This document shows positions 32,834 to 40,938 of a stretch of 42,647 nt of DNA, in pieces. The notes under the pieces are model-generated. The model saw only the letters and a list, made by a program, of their open reading frames with translations. It did no database searches and was not told where the DNA came from. The stretch is from NCBI GenBank assembly GCA_913030785.1, contig CAJWER010000001.1, forward strand, positions 1 through 42,647, written 5' to 3'. How positions within the stretch are numbered: position 1 is the stretch's first letter; each line of letters begins with the position of its first letter. The translations under genes and the position numbers were made by a program. The stretch comes from an uncultured Chloroflexota bacterium (GTDB lineage Bacteria > Chloroflexota > Dehalococcoidia > Lucifugimonadales > CAJWER01).

Positions 32834-34159
32834 ATGCCAACGCCAATCGAACAACGCTATATTGACGCACACCCCAAGTGCGCGGACCTGTACGCAACCT
32901 CGAAGGATCTGTTCCCCAACGGGGTAACCCACGATGCTAGGAACCTGAAGCCGTTCCCGTATTTCGTGTCCCACGGCCTTGGGGCCCGCAAGTGGGATGT
33001 GGATGGCCAAGAGATCATTGACTACAAGGGCGGCCACGGGGCCCTGATCCTCGGACATAGTCACCCGGAGATCGTTGCCGCAGTCAGCGATCAGATGACC
33101 AGGGGTACTCACTATGCGGCATCCACGGAGTTGGAGATCAAGTGGGGAAGCTTGGTCCGGGAATTGATCCCGTGCTCCGAGAAGGTGCGTTTCCACAGCT
33201 CGGGTACCGAGGCGACGCTGATGGCGCTTCGGATGGCTCGTTCATACACGGGCAAGTCCCGCATTATAAAATTCGATGACCATTTTCACGGCTGGCATGA
33301 CTACCTGCTGGCGGAGAATACCGGAGATGGCGGCGTGCCTGAGGAGGTCAAGGGCACGGTGACCTCGTTGCCGGTCAACAATATCTCGCTTGTCGAGGAG
33401 GCGCTGAAAGCCGACGACGTGGCTGCGGTAATCATTGAGCCTACGGGCGCGCACATGGGTCTTTGGCCGGTGCGTCCAAGCTTCCTGAGCGAGCTGCGAG
33501 AGCTCACCGAGAGGCTCGGCGTCGTGCTGATCTTCGACGAGGTGGTGACAGGATTCAGGACGTCGAAGGGGGGCGCTCAGGGCTACTACGGCGTCACACC
33601 GGATTTGTGCACGCTGGCCAAGATCCTGGGCGGCGGCCTGCCGGGGGGTGCGGTTACGGGCAAGGCTGAGATCATCGACATGATTCAGCTTCGCGACGAC
33701 CCCAGTTTCAACGCAAACACGCGTGTCGGTCACAACGGGACCTTCAACGCCAACCCGCTTTCGGCGGCGGCCGGAGCGAAGGCTCTGGAGTTGCTGTCGA
33801 CTCAGCCTATCAACGACCGGGCTACTGCGGCGGCCAATCACCTCAAGGCGGGCCTGAACGACGTTCTGTCCAAACTGGAGATTCCCGGATGCGCTGCCGG
33901 TGTTGGGTCGGCAATCTTCCTGCGCCTAGGCGTGGACCATGAGTGTGACCAAGAGGTCTGCTTGATGTCGGATGAGGACCAGCACAAGGTGGAGGACCGC
34001 ACGGTACGTCATCAGCTGGAGCTGGCGATGTATTCAAACGGTGCAGACGGTGGTCAGAGGTTCATCGTGAGCTCCGTCCACACGGACCGGGACATCGACG
34101 AGACGGTCGAGGCTGCCGAGCGGTCGCTGACCGCCGTGCGGGCTCAGGGTCTGGTGTAG
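32834..34159 (+). CDS. Class III aminotransferase, glutamate-1-semialdehyde aminomutase-like
   Basis: A 441-residue PLP-dependent enzyme. ATG 32834 follows GAGGAGA. Motifs: FHSSGTEATLMALRMARSYT (phosphate-binding), the cofactor Asp in IFDEVVTGFR (residues 234-242), and the Schiff-base lysine Lys263 in LAKILGGGLPGGA. The overall pattern and the NPLSAAAG segment are HemL-like, but many Chloroflexota class III enzymes act in other pathways and there is no hem neighbour. A Cys/His-rich insert (HECDQEVCLMSDEDQHK) near residue 370 is unusual. I would not assert heme synthesis. Confidence 0.85.
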   Translation: MPTPIEQRYIDAHPKCADLYATSKDLFPNGVTHDARNLKPFPYFVSHGLGARKWDVDGQEIIDYKGGHGALILGHSHPEIVAAVSDQMTRGTHYAASTELEIKWGSLVRELIPCSEKVRFHSSGTEATLMALRMARSYTGKSRIIKFDDHFHGWHDYLLAENTGDGGVPEEVKGTVTSLPVNNISLVEEALKADDVAAVIIEPTGAHMGLWPVRPSFLSELRELTERLGVVLIFDEVVTGFRTSKGGAQGYYGVTPDLCTLAKILGGGLPGGAVTGKAEIIDMIQLRDDPSFNANTRVGHNGTFNANPLSAAAGAKALELLSTQPINDRATAAANHLKAGLNDVLSKLEIPGCAAGVGSAIFLRLGVDHECDQEVCLMSDEDQHKVEDRTVRHQLELAMYSNGADGGQRFIVSSVHTDRDIDETVEAAERSLTAVRAQGLV

Positions 34160-34199
34160 GCAGGGACTGGGGGCTAGGGGAAGATAGTGCGGAGTTTCG

Positions 34200-34217
34200 G
34201 AGCCAGGTTTCTGGCTC
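34200..34217. terminator. Hairpin between convergent genes
   Basis: The 7-base perfect stem GAGCCAG/CTGGCTC around GTTT lies between the convergent aminotransferase and TauE/SafE genes. No T-run follows. Confidence 0.4.
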
Positions 34218-34291
34218 TGGCGTAGCTGGGGGTGTGTGTAGGCTTAGTCCCTGGGCGCACTACCCTTGACCTCACTGAGCGCGCGCAGCGC

Positions 34292-35140
34292 CTAGAACGC
34301 CCCGCGTCCTATTAGCAGTGCTCCGATTAGCAGTGCTCCGATTCCTACCATCACGACGCCCATCGTCATTATCAGGCCTTGCAGGCTGACGCGCTCTGTG
34401 TACCGTGACCCTATGGCTACGCCGATCATGGCGCTTATTGCCAGAAGGAACATGAGGGGGTAGTCGACATTGCCGCGGGCGACGTGGGCTATCCAGCCGG
34501 TGGCGCCCATGAGCGCGCCTATGAACATGTTTGTGCCAGCGGCGATTCTCGGGTCGACCCCGAGAATGCGTATTAGGGCCGGTATCCTCAGGCTCCCCAG
34601 GATTAGTCCGACTGCCCCGCCGACCAGCCCTATGACCAGTCCGATGGTTGAGGCGACGGCCGTGCGACTGGTCTTAGCAGGCCCCGATGAGGTGGCTACG
34701 GCGTCGGCGAAGGCCGAGCCCGATGCGTCTGGCGCTACCTCTCGCCCGGCCATGTTCACCAGCTCGATCCCCTGCCACAGGACCAGAGCGCCTACAGCGA
34801 AGATCAGCAGGTCTTCGGGTGCGAGGTGTGCGTAGAAGCCGCCGATGAATGCGCCGACGAAGCTCGGAAGCCCCATTGTGATGACTAGGCGCAGGTTAAC
34901 GCGTCCGCCGCGATAGTGGCTGATAGCGCCAACGACGGAGCTTGCGCCGCTGACGATGATGTTGGTGCCGGCGACTATGGGAGCGGGCACGCCTATGAGC
35001 AGGAGCGTCGTGAGGCGCAGGGTGCTCAGTGACAGGCCCACGAACCCGCCGAGAACTCCGATGGCGAAAGAGGCTGCGGTCAAGATGCCGGCCTTCCAGA
35101 GCAGGACATCGGAAGGCAGGCCGAGGTCGTCGAATGTCAT
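34292..35140 (-). CDS. TauE/SafE (TSUP) family anion exporter
   Basis: A 282-residue, eight-helix membrane protein. It has the two TSUP repeats: GVLGGFVGLSLSTLRLTTL in the N-half and GLVGGAVGLILGSLRIPAL in the C-half, with IVAGTNIIVSG and RIAAGTNMFIGA as matching partners. The family moves sulfite, sulfonates or other small organic anions. An exact 15-base tandem duplication (34311-34325 and 34326-34340) makes the C-terminus read ALLIGALLIG. It lies downstream of the MoxR-DUF58 operon on the same strand. Confidence 0.88.
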   Translation of the reverse strand: MTFDDLGLPSDVLLWKAGILTAASFAIGVLGGFVGLSLSTLRLTTLLLIGVPAPIVAGTNIIVSGASSVVGAISHYRGGRVNLRLVITMGLPSFVGAFIGGFYAHLAPEDLLIFAVGALVLWQGIELVNMAGREVAPDASGSAFADAVATSSGPAKTSRTAVASTIGLVIGLVGGAVGLILGSLRIPALIRILGVDPRIAAGTNMFIGALMGATGWIAHVARGNVDYPLMFLLAISAMIGVAIGSRYTERVSLQGLIMTMGVVMVGIGALLIGALLIGRGAF

Positions 35141-35158
35141 GGCGCCTAGTGTACAGGC

Positions 35159-35347
35159 TCAGGTGTCACTTGGCACATCCATGGACGCCGGGGAGGCTAT
35201 TCCCAGGATGATCAGGACCGCGGGCCAACTCAGGGGACTTGCATCCAGGCCCATCGCGATGCCTGTGACTCCGAGCACGGCGAAGAGCCACGCGCTTTCG
35301 GCGATCAGGTTTGTCGCTGTTACCCAACTACCCCGAGACAGGCTCAT
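35159..35347 (-). CDS. Truncated membrane protein after DUF58
   Basis: A 62-residue frame starting at ATG 35347, overlapping the end of the DUF58 gene by 20 bases. The sequence AESAWLFAVLGVTGIAMGL, SWPAVLIILGIAS forms two hydrophobic helices. In related operons the gene after DUF58 is usually a long membrane protein with a transglutaminase domain, and the start here has that character, but the frame ends after 62 codons and the TauE gene begins 19 bases later. It is probably the surviving 5' end of that third gene, retained by translational coupling. Confidence 0.5.
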   Translation of the reverse strand: MSLSRGSWVTATNLIAESAWLFAVLGVTGIAMGLDASPLSWPAVLIILGIASPASMDVPSDT

Positions 35348-36578
35348 CCTGGGCCTCCAGAGAGTCGAGGTATTGCCGAATGTTGTGTACCAGGATGCTC
35401 TCGTGGAGCGGCGGGCAGTCGTCCTGACCGACATATACGACGACGATGCTGAAGCCTCGGGTCCGCACCGCGTTGAGGGATTCTGCGAACTCAGGGTACA
35501 TGTGGGACGTGCAGACGACGAGGGTGGAGCCCGGTGGCAGCCTGCGTGACTGTTCCAGCAGCATTTTCGACATTGGCGCCAGGGCGTAGGGGCGTATAGC
35601 GGCGAGGCTTGTCAGGATGGCGGTCATCTGATCTGTGCCCCTTCCCGGGGGGACAGTGATAGGTTTCCCTGCCAGGACGGGCAGGTCGTTGGAGATCATG
35701 CCGACGGTGTATTGTCGTCCGATTGCGTCGAAGGCGACGGATGAGGCCGCGGTGACGACCCGTTCGAGGTCATCTGGAAAGTATGCCTCCCAGTACGGGG
35801 TGGTAGTGTCGACTGTGACCACGACGACCACGTTGTAGGTGGAGCTTGGCTCGTAGGTTCTGACCTGGAGCTCCTGCATTCTGGCGGTGGCCTTCCAGTC
35901 GACGGACTTGAGGGGGTCGCCGAGACGGTACTCGCGCAGGCCCATGGGTCTGGCCGGGTCGCGGTAGATGGGCAGACCCTGGCGCACGTCGCCAAGGGGC
36001 CTAGCGGCGGGGATGCCGAGGTCGTTGAGCGGCACGACCTTTGGGTAGACGGTGATGATTTTTTGCACAAGTTCGTCGCCGCGGTTGCGAAGGAAACCGA
36101 AGGGATCACCGCTCTCCAGCCGGGCCGGGCCTATGCGGTGCATGCCGCGCTGGGTGCACTTGAACTTGTAGTGCCACCGGATTCGCTCGTACCAGGCCAT
36201 GGAGGTTGAGTGTTCCAGGGTCTGGACTTTTGGCCTGACGTTGGCGGCCACGTCTCCTTCGATCACCTCCAGGGCGTCGGGGAGTTCATCTTGAACGCGT
36301 ATCCAGGGCAGGGGCAAGGGCTTGCGATTCGTGAGGGTCACGGTCATGTGCAAATCCTCGCCGATGAAGGCACGGGACCCGGAAACCGTGCGCTCGTATG
36401 AGACCTCTTCGAGGGCGAGCCTGTTCCACACTAGGGAGATGGCGCCGGCGACGAGTCCCATGACTCCGAAGGCGATGACCAGCCCCTGGCCGAGTATGAT
36501 GCCGACGGCGATGATCAAGACGAAGAAGGCGATCCAGAGATCGTGCCAGAAATGGCCCGATAGGATTGAGCGCTTCAA
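35328..36578 (-). CDS. DUF58 (von Willebrand A-like) protein
   Basis: 416 residues. Two N-terminal membrane helices (LWIAFFVLIIAVGIILGQGL, IAFGVMGLVAGAISLVW) are followed by a beta-rich segment. Then comes the DUF58 core with GLREYRLGDPLKSVDWKATA and the conserved RTYEP. The C-terminal half is the vWA-like domain: VTVDTTTPYW stands where MIDAS-type Asp would be and LVVCTSHM is the second strand. It is paired with a MoxR ATPase three bases away; such pairs work in maturation or insertion of metal centres or in cell-envelope remodelling. Confidence 0.9.
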   Translation of the reverse strand: MKRSILSGHFWHDLWIAFFVLIIAVGIILGQGLVIAFGVMGLVAGAISLVWNRLALEEVSYERTVSGSRAFIGEDLHMTVTLTNRKPLPLPWIRVQDELPDALEVIEGDVAANVRPKVQTLEHSTSMAWYERIRWHYKFKCTQRGMHRIGPARLESGDPFGFLRNRGDELVQKIITVYPKVVPLNDLGIPAARPLGDVRQGLPIYRDPARPMGLREYRLGDPLKSVDWKATARMQELQVRTYEPSSTYNVVVVVTVDTTTPYWEAYFPDDLERVVTAASSVAFDAIGRQYTVGMISNDLPVLAGKPITVPPGRGTDQMTAILTSLAAIRPYALAPMSKMLLEQSRRLPPGSTLVVCTSHMYPEFAESLNAVRTRGFSIVVVYVGQDDCPPLHESILVHNIRQYLDSLEAQDEPVSG

Positions 36579-36581
36579 ATG

Positions 36582-37541
36582 CTACCTCTCGATGGGGACC
36601 GGGGCTGCCGACAGTATCTCTTCGACGAGTTGCTCGGCGGTGGTGCCGCGGAGTCTTGCGGTGGAGCTGAGGATCATTCGGTGTGGCAGGACGGAGGGCG
36701 CCAGAAGCTTGACGTCGTCGGGGATCACGAAGTCCCTGCCCTCGATTGCGGCCCATGCCTGGGTGGTCTTGTACAGGGCGAGTCCGGCCCTTGGGCTGGC
36801 GCCCAGGGAGATACCGGAGTGGACGCGAGTTCTGCCCACGATGTCGATGATGTAGTCACGAACGGGCTGGTCCACCCTCACAGTGGGGACTATATCCTGC
36901 GCGTACTTCAGCTCGTCCTCGGTGGTGACTGGCTCCAGATCGGGGAGGTTGAAGCCTGGCTCGAACCTCACAAAAATTTTGGACTCCTCTTCGGGGGTCG
37001 GGTATCCGAGAGTAACGCGAACCATGAACCGGTCGAGCTGCGCCTCGGGGAGCGGGAAGGTGCCCTCCATTTCTATGGGGTTTTGGGTCGCCAAGACCAG
37101 GAATGGCCGGGGCAGGGCCATTGTGACGCCGTCGATGGTGGCCTGGACCTCCTGCATCGCCTCGAGTAGAGCGGACTGGGTCCTGGGGGTGGCTCGGTTG
37201 ATCTCGTCGGCCAGGAGCACCTGGCTGAAGATTGGCCCCGGCCGGAACTCGAATTCGGATGTGCGCTGGTTGAAGAAGTTGACGCCGACTACGTCGTTGG
37301 GCATCAGGTCAGGGGTGAACTGGATGCGCTTGAATGTGCAGCCAAGGGACTGGGAGAGGGCCTTGGAGAGCGTGGTCTTGCCGATACCGGGTACGTCCTC
37401 TACGAGGATGTGCCCCCCGCAGAGGAGGGCGACCATAGATAGGTCGATGGCGCGATCCTTGCCGACGATGACTAGCTGGACGCTCTCTCGGACGCGGGTG
37501 GCGAGCTCCTGAACCTTGGTGATGTTTCCCGATTCGTCCAT
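36582..37541 (-). CDS. MoxR-family AAA+ ATPase
   Basis: About 319 residues from ATG 37541 (MDESGNITKVQELATRVRESV). Walker A EDVPGIGKT, Walker B LLADEINR, sensor 1 LATQNPIEMEGTFPLPEAQL, arginine-finger region RFMVRVTLGYP, and the C-terminal lid with SPRAGLALYKTTQAWA. The MoxR family acts as a chaperone for vWA-protein partners, here the DUF58 protein three bases downstream. Confidence 0.93.
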   Translation of the reverse strand: MDESGNITKVQELATRVRESVQLVIVGKDRAIDLSMVALLCGGHILVEDVPGIGKTTLSKALSQSLGCTFKRIQFTPDLMPNDVVGVNFFNQRTSEFEFRPGPIFSQVLLADEINRATPRTQSALLEAMQEVQATIDGVTMALPRPFLVLATQNPIEMEGTFPLPEAQLDRFMVRVTLGYPTPEEESKIFVRFEPGFNLPDLEPVTTEDELKYAQDIVPTVRVDQPVRDYIIDIVGRTRVHSGISLGASPRAGLALYKTTQAWAAIEGRDFVIPDDVKLLAPSVLPHRMILSSTARLRGTTAEQLVEEILSAAPVPIER

Positions 37542-37648
37542 GTGGTCTCCCAATAGTGGCGGTGCCGTCTTGACGTGTATACGTATTGGGGCAAATTGCC
37601 TATGTATGTGGCGGGAAGGGGCCTGAGTGTCCGGCGCGACCGTCGCGT

Positions 37649-37677
37649 AGTATAGATGTTTCGCATGGACGCCGCAA
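37649..37677 (-). promoter_or_regulatory. Putative promoter of moxR operon
   Basis: Minus strand TTGCGG (37672-37677), 17 bases, TATACT (37649-37654). The -10 is good, the -35 partial. Confidence 0.5.
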
Positions 37678-37774
37678 AATGGGCGGCTGGGTGCGCCATC
37701 GGTTATATTAGAGATATGAGGCCAGTGGTGAGGATAGCCACGAGGGGCCCGATCGACTCAGGAGGCCGGTAGCT

Positions 37775-38068
37775 GTGCGGACGTTGAGTGCAATACTGCC
37801 GACAGCGACGATGGCGTTGACGGTGGCTGCCGCGGTGTACGCGTACCGGACAAAGCAGCCCGAGGGACGGATCCTGAATGTGCCTTACGACTTCCGCATG
37901 CCGACGATGGAGAGGCTGCGCCGCCGGGTTTGGAACCCCGATGAACCGCGGGTGTTTACGCCGGCGATTTTTGGGGTGGGCTGGTCACTGAACTTTTTCC
38001 AGGTGGTGCGGCAGCTACGAGGCGACGAGCCGCCGGACGATCAACCGCCAGACGACGGAGCGGTCTGA
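37775..38068 (+). CDS. DUF5808 domain small membrane protein
   Basis: A 97-residue protein starting at GTG 37775. It has one N-terminal helix (AILPTATMALTVAAAVYAY), a basic stretch, then RRRVWNPDEPRVFTPAIFGV and GWSLNFF, which matches the DUF5808 pattern (W-N-P-D-x-P-R-x-F-x-P..G-W-x-x-N-F). The Asp/Pro-rich tail is low complexity. Function unknown; DUF5808 often forms the C-terminus of longer membrane proteins, but here the domain stands almost alone. Confidence 0.7.
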   Translation: MRTLSAILPTATMALTVAAAVYAYRTKQPEGRILNVPYDFRMPTMERLRRRVWNPDEPRVFTPAIFGVGWSLNFFQVVRQLRGDEPPDDQPPDDGAV

Positions 38069-38092
38069 CCTGCCGTCGATCAGGTATCGCAT

Positions 38093-38166
38093 TGCCCGGT
38101 GGTGTAGTGGCAACACAAAGGACTTTGAATCCTTTGACCCAGGTTCGAATCCTGGCCGGGCAGCCA
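38093..38166 (+). tRNA. tRNA-Gln (anticodon UUG), CCA encoded
   Basis: The acceptor stem TGCCCGG/CCGGGCA, discriminator G at 38163 and CCA at 38164-38166 are all present. The anticodon arm AAGGA-CTTTGAA-TCCTT has TTG at 38125-38127. The T arm is CCAGG-TTCGAAT-CCTGG. A full cloverleaf is drawable. Confidence 0.96.
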
Positions 38167-38189
38167 GACGATGCATCGCATTAACTAGG

Positions 38190-38218
38190 GGCTCCGGGCA
38201 AACACCCGGAGCCTTTCG
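38190..38218 (+). terminator. Intrinsic terminator after tRNA-Gln
   Basis: A perfect 9-base stem GGCTCCGGG (38190-38198)/CCCGGAGCC (38205-38213) is followed by TTTCG. The T-run is short but the stem is strong. Confidence 0.7.
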
Positions 38219-38262
38219 TCATTAACTCGAAATGGATTTTGCCGACATTTTGCCGATATCAC

Positions 38263-39054
38263 TCACAGAGTGGCTTCTTGAACATCCTCAAGGGTCGACT
38301 CAAAGGCGAGCGCAGCTTTTTCTTGCAGCCCAGGGAGCACGTGCGAATACGTATCTAACGTGATGGCGATACTGGAATGTCCCAATCTCTCCTGGACCAC
38401 CTTCGGGTGAACGCCTGCTAGCAACAAGAGCGTCGCGTGGGTGTGACGTAAGTCGTGGAGTCGGATCCGCGGTATGTCCAACCCCTGCACCAGTTTTCTA
38501 AATCTGTGGGTAACGACATCGGGATCCAGGTGTCGCCCGTCCGAGCGGGTGAATACCCAGTCTTCATCTCGCCAGAGAGGTCCTAGCCCGAGGCGGAGTT
38601 CAGCTTGAGTCGCCCCGTGCTGTCTGAGGGCAGTCACAGCGACAGGTCCTAGAGAGATGCGTCGTCTATCCGCCGAACTCTTGGGCTCCGCGACTATGTA
38701 GCCCTTGCCAGATACAACTCTCAAAGCCCTCTGGACGGAGAGCATCCCCTGAGACAGCTCTACGTCCTGCCATTTCAGGCCCAACAGCTCTCCTCGCCTG
38801 AGTCCCGTATGGGCGGCGAGCAACAACAGACTTCCCATCCCTGCCTCTTCCGCGGCGTAGAGGAGTGTCTTGAGGTCTGCCGGTGGGAGCACCTGCATCT
38901 CCCTGGTCGATTTTCTTGGAGGCGTCACCGTTTCTGTGACATTTCTCAAGGCAACGCCCCACTTCACCGCGTCTTTGAGGGCCTTGTGTAGGATTCGGTG
39001 GGCCTGGTTGACTGTCGAGCCTGACAGGCCCCTTGAAGTCATGGCCTCTTCCAT
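38263..39054 (-). CDS. Tyrosine recombinase (integrase), N-terminally truncated
   Basis: 263 residues with an intact catalytic core: Arg86 in HTGLRRGELL, Lys125 in AEPKSSADR, His200 and Arg203 in HDLRHTH, His226 in LGHSS, and Tyr236 in LDTYSHV. Full-length members are about 370-400 residues, so roughly the first 100 residues (arm-binding and part of the core-binding domain) are missing. The frame starts at ATG 39054, 16 bases inside the end of the preceding small membrane gene. It points at the 3' end of tRNA-Gln, 96 bases away, the classic position for an element integrated at a tRNA. Activity without the N-terminal part is doubtful. Confidence 0.82.
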   Translation of the reverse strand: MEEAMTSRGLSGSTVNQAHRILHKALKDAVKWGVALRNVTETVTPPRKSTREMQVLPPADLKTLLYAAEEAGMGSLLLLAAHTGLRRGELLGLKWQDVELSQGMLSVQRALRVVSGKGYIVAEPKSSADRRRISLGPVAVTALRQHGATQAELRLGLGPLWRDEDWVFTRSDGRHLDPDVVTHRFRKLVQGLDIPRIRLHDLRHTHATLLLLAGVHPKVVQERLGHSSIAITLDTYSHVLPGLQEKAALAFESTLEDVQEATL

Positions 39055-39317
39055 GCCAACTCATGGACATAATGAAATCCACCTTGCGAGTCCGTGGTGG
39101 GTGTGTTCGTGCTAGTTGAGATTTGCTCATGAGCGAGTCTGCCCTGACCCCATTGCTTGCCTGAGCTCGGGCTCTGCTCTAGATGCTTCGATCTATAAAT
39201 CTCCTGCGGAGCCACCTGTCCTGTGCGCTTTTCCCTTGTGACAATGATCTTGATAAGCACGGCCAGGACAATTGCGGCAAGTACACTAACCAAGAAAGTG
39301 GCAGTTCCCCCATCCAT
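39039..39317 (-). CDS. Small single-pass membrane protein
   Basis: A 92-residue protein starting at ATG 39317 six bases after a perfect AGGAGG. Helix TFLVSVLAAIVLAVLIKIIV at residues ~6-25 is followed by a basic, then Ser/Thr/Gln-rich soluble tail. There is no recognisable domain. Its 3' end overlaps the truncated integrase by 16 bases, so the pair may have been joined by the deletion that removed the integrase N-terminus. Confidence 0.55.
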   Translation of the reverse strand: MDGGTATFLVSVLAAIVLAVLIKIIVTREKRTGQVAPQEIYRSKHLEQSPSSGKQWGQGRLAHEQISTSTNTPTTDSQGGFHYVHELAWKRP

Positions 39318-39373
39318 TCTTAACCTCCTCTTGCCAGTTGCCAGCTCGCAGATCACGGACTCGACTCAGACGC

Positions 39374-40561
39374 CTACGCATTCCAATCCAGCCAGGGACG
39401 GTACATACTGCCACCGCGGACCGTGTCCACGTGCTCGAGCCTTTGCCTTGCTTCGACCCGCACGGGGGCTTCCCACTTCAGGTTTTGGAAACGTAGGCTT
39501 GTACTCACGCGATCGACCAGTGGAAATCTGCCCTCTGCGAGGCGCAAAATTGTCGCGTCACCTGCAGCGCCCACGGCCAGCGTCCCGAGGGTGTCGCCCA
39601 TCCCCATGATCGCAGCGGTGCTCTGAGTCGTGAGCCTTACCACCTCGTCCAACGACAGACCCAGGTACAAGAACTTCGACATGGTCGTCACCATATCGAA
39701 CACAGGCCCGCCTATGCTCCCTTGGTGTAGGTCTGTGCTGATGTTTCCGGGCGGCAGACCATCTGCTATAGCCCTCTCCGCGTTTGTAAAGGAGAATCCG
39801 CCGCCTCCGTGTCCCACGTCGAATACCACTCCTCGCCGCGCCGCCTCCTTGAAGCCGTCACGGACCTTGCCGCTCTCATCGATCAGCACATCCTCGAAGC
39901 CGCCGAAGCTGTGGGTCACCACGTCGCCGGGCCTGAGCATTTTGCATAGTTCTTCCAATGGAGTCGCGGTGTTGCCGACGTGAATCATTACAAAGCCGCC
40001 CATGGCCTCGGCGGCCTCCAGCGAGCGCTTTAACGCCTCCACATCGTTTTCTAGGGCCTGGACCCTGCCGAGGCGCGCCTTAATCCCCAGCACATACCGT
40101 TTGTTTCCCCGCCATGACTCCACCGCCTCGTCGACGTCGGCCCAGCGCATGTCCTCAAGTTCGCCAATGTGGTTGCCCCCAACCATGCCCATGGAGGATA
40201 TGTTTAGGAGGGCGAAAAGCCTGGTATCGGAGCGCTCGATGATCCACTTCCGGAACGCAGGAAACGTGCGCGCCCCTGCGGAGCCGGCGTCTACAGCGGT
40301 AGTGACGCCCTTTGCCACGTTTACGGGGTCTGGCGGCAGGCCGGGGTCCGACGCTCCCCAGTAGGCGTGGGCGTGGAGATCGATGAGGCCGGGCGTGACC
40401 AAAAGCCCTGAGGCGTCTACGACCTCGCGCGCTTCAGCCGCCGGGATCTTCGGCCGGACGGCGGCGACCTTGCCGTTCGCAAAGGCCACGTCCATCTCCG
40501 CGTGCAGGCCCTGCGACGGATCAATCACCGTCCCTCCCCGTACCGCTAGATCGTATGGCAT
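39374..40561 (-). CDS. Amidohydrolase/deacetylase-family metallohydrolase, copy 2
   Basis: A 395-residue paralogue of the gene at 28632-29825. HxH at His63/His65 in GLIDLHAHAYWG, the internal marks FVMIHVGN, DVVTHSFGG, FDVGHGGGGFSFTNAERAI and STDLHQG, and the same GPVFDMVTTMSKFLYLGLSL tail and GTLAVGAAGDATIL closing strand. It lies inside the segment bounded by integrase and terminase remnants, so it may be cargo. Confidence 0.87.
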   Translation of the reverse strand: MPYDLAVRGGTVIDPSQGLHAEMDVAFANGKVAAVRPKIPAAEAREVVDASGLLVTPGLIDLHAHAYWGASDPGLPPDPVNVAKGVTTAVDAGSAGARTFPAFRKWIIERSDTRLFALLNISSMGMVGGNHIGELEDMRWADVDEAVESWRGNKRYVLGIKARLGRVQALENDVEALKRSLEAAEAMGGFVMIHVGNTATPLEELCKMLRPGDVVTHSFGGFEDVLIDESGKVRDGFKEAARRGVVFDVGHGGGGFSFTNAERAIADGLPPGNISTDLHQGSIGGPVFDMVTTMSKFLYLGLSLDEVVRLTTQSTAAIMGMGDTLGTLAVGAAGDATILRLAEGRFPLVDRVSTSLRFQNLKWEAPVRVEARQRLEHVDTVRGGSMYRPWLDWNA

Positions 40562-40666
40562 ATGTTCACCTCCACATGTCTTTTCAGTTGGCCGAGGTCA
40601 TGGTAGCGAAAAGCGAGGCCGTCTATGGCGCATCGGTCGAACCCGAATGGATATCATCCGCGAGCA

Positions 40667-40840
40667 CTATGTCTTCATCGTAGACAGGGCGACGTCAGGG
40701 TCAGTGAGCAGGCGAGACGCCTCGACCGCGATTGTGTGTGGCGCGGCGTGCGTGTTGTAGGCGTGACGGTATGCCGCTGAGGCGTTGCCGCTGTTAGCTA
40801 CGTACTCTTCGGCGAAGGCCTGCTTTTTGACAGTGAACAT
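40667..40840 (-). pseudogene. Phage terminase small subunit fragment
   Basis: 57 codons from ATG 40840. VKKQAFAEEYVANSGNASAA, YRHAYNTHAAPHTIAVEASR and LLTDPDVALS give the N-terminal helix-turn-helix of the phage terminase small subunit family (packaging initiation). The rest of the protein is missing; a stop follows directly at 40667. No large terminase, portal or capsid gene is in the window. Confidence 0.72.
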
Positions 40841-40938
40841 GGCGCCCCTCACATTCCTGCACTACCTACGACCACATGCGCTGAGCAGTAGTAGCAAGCT
40901 GAGAAGACTACTAACTACTAGCGTGTGTTTCATGAGGG

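Noticed and set aside
39232..39260. TTGTGACAATGATCTTGATA as a Rex-type operator
   Set aside because: Only the left half-site is good, and it lies inside a coding frame.
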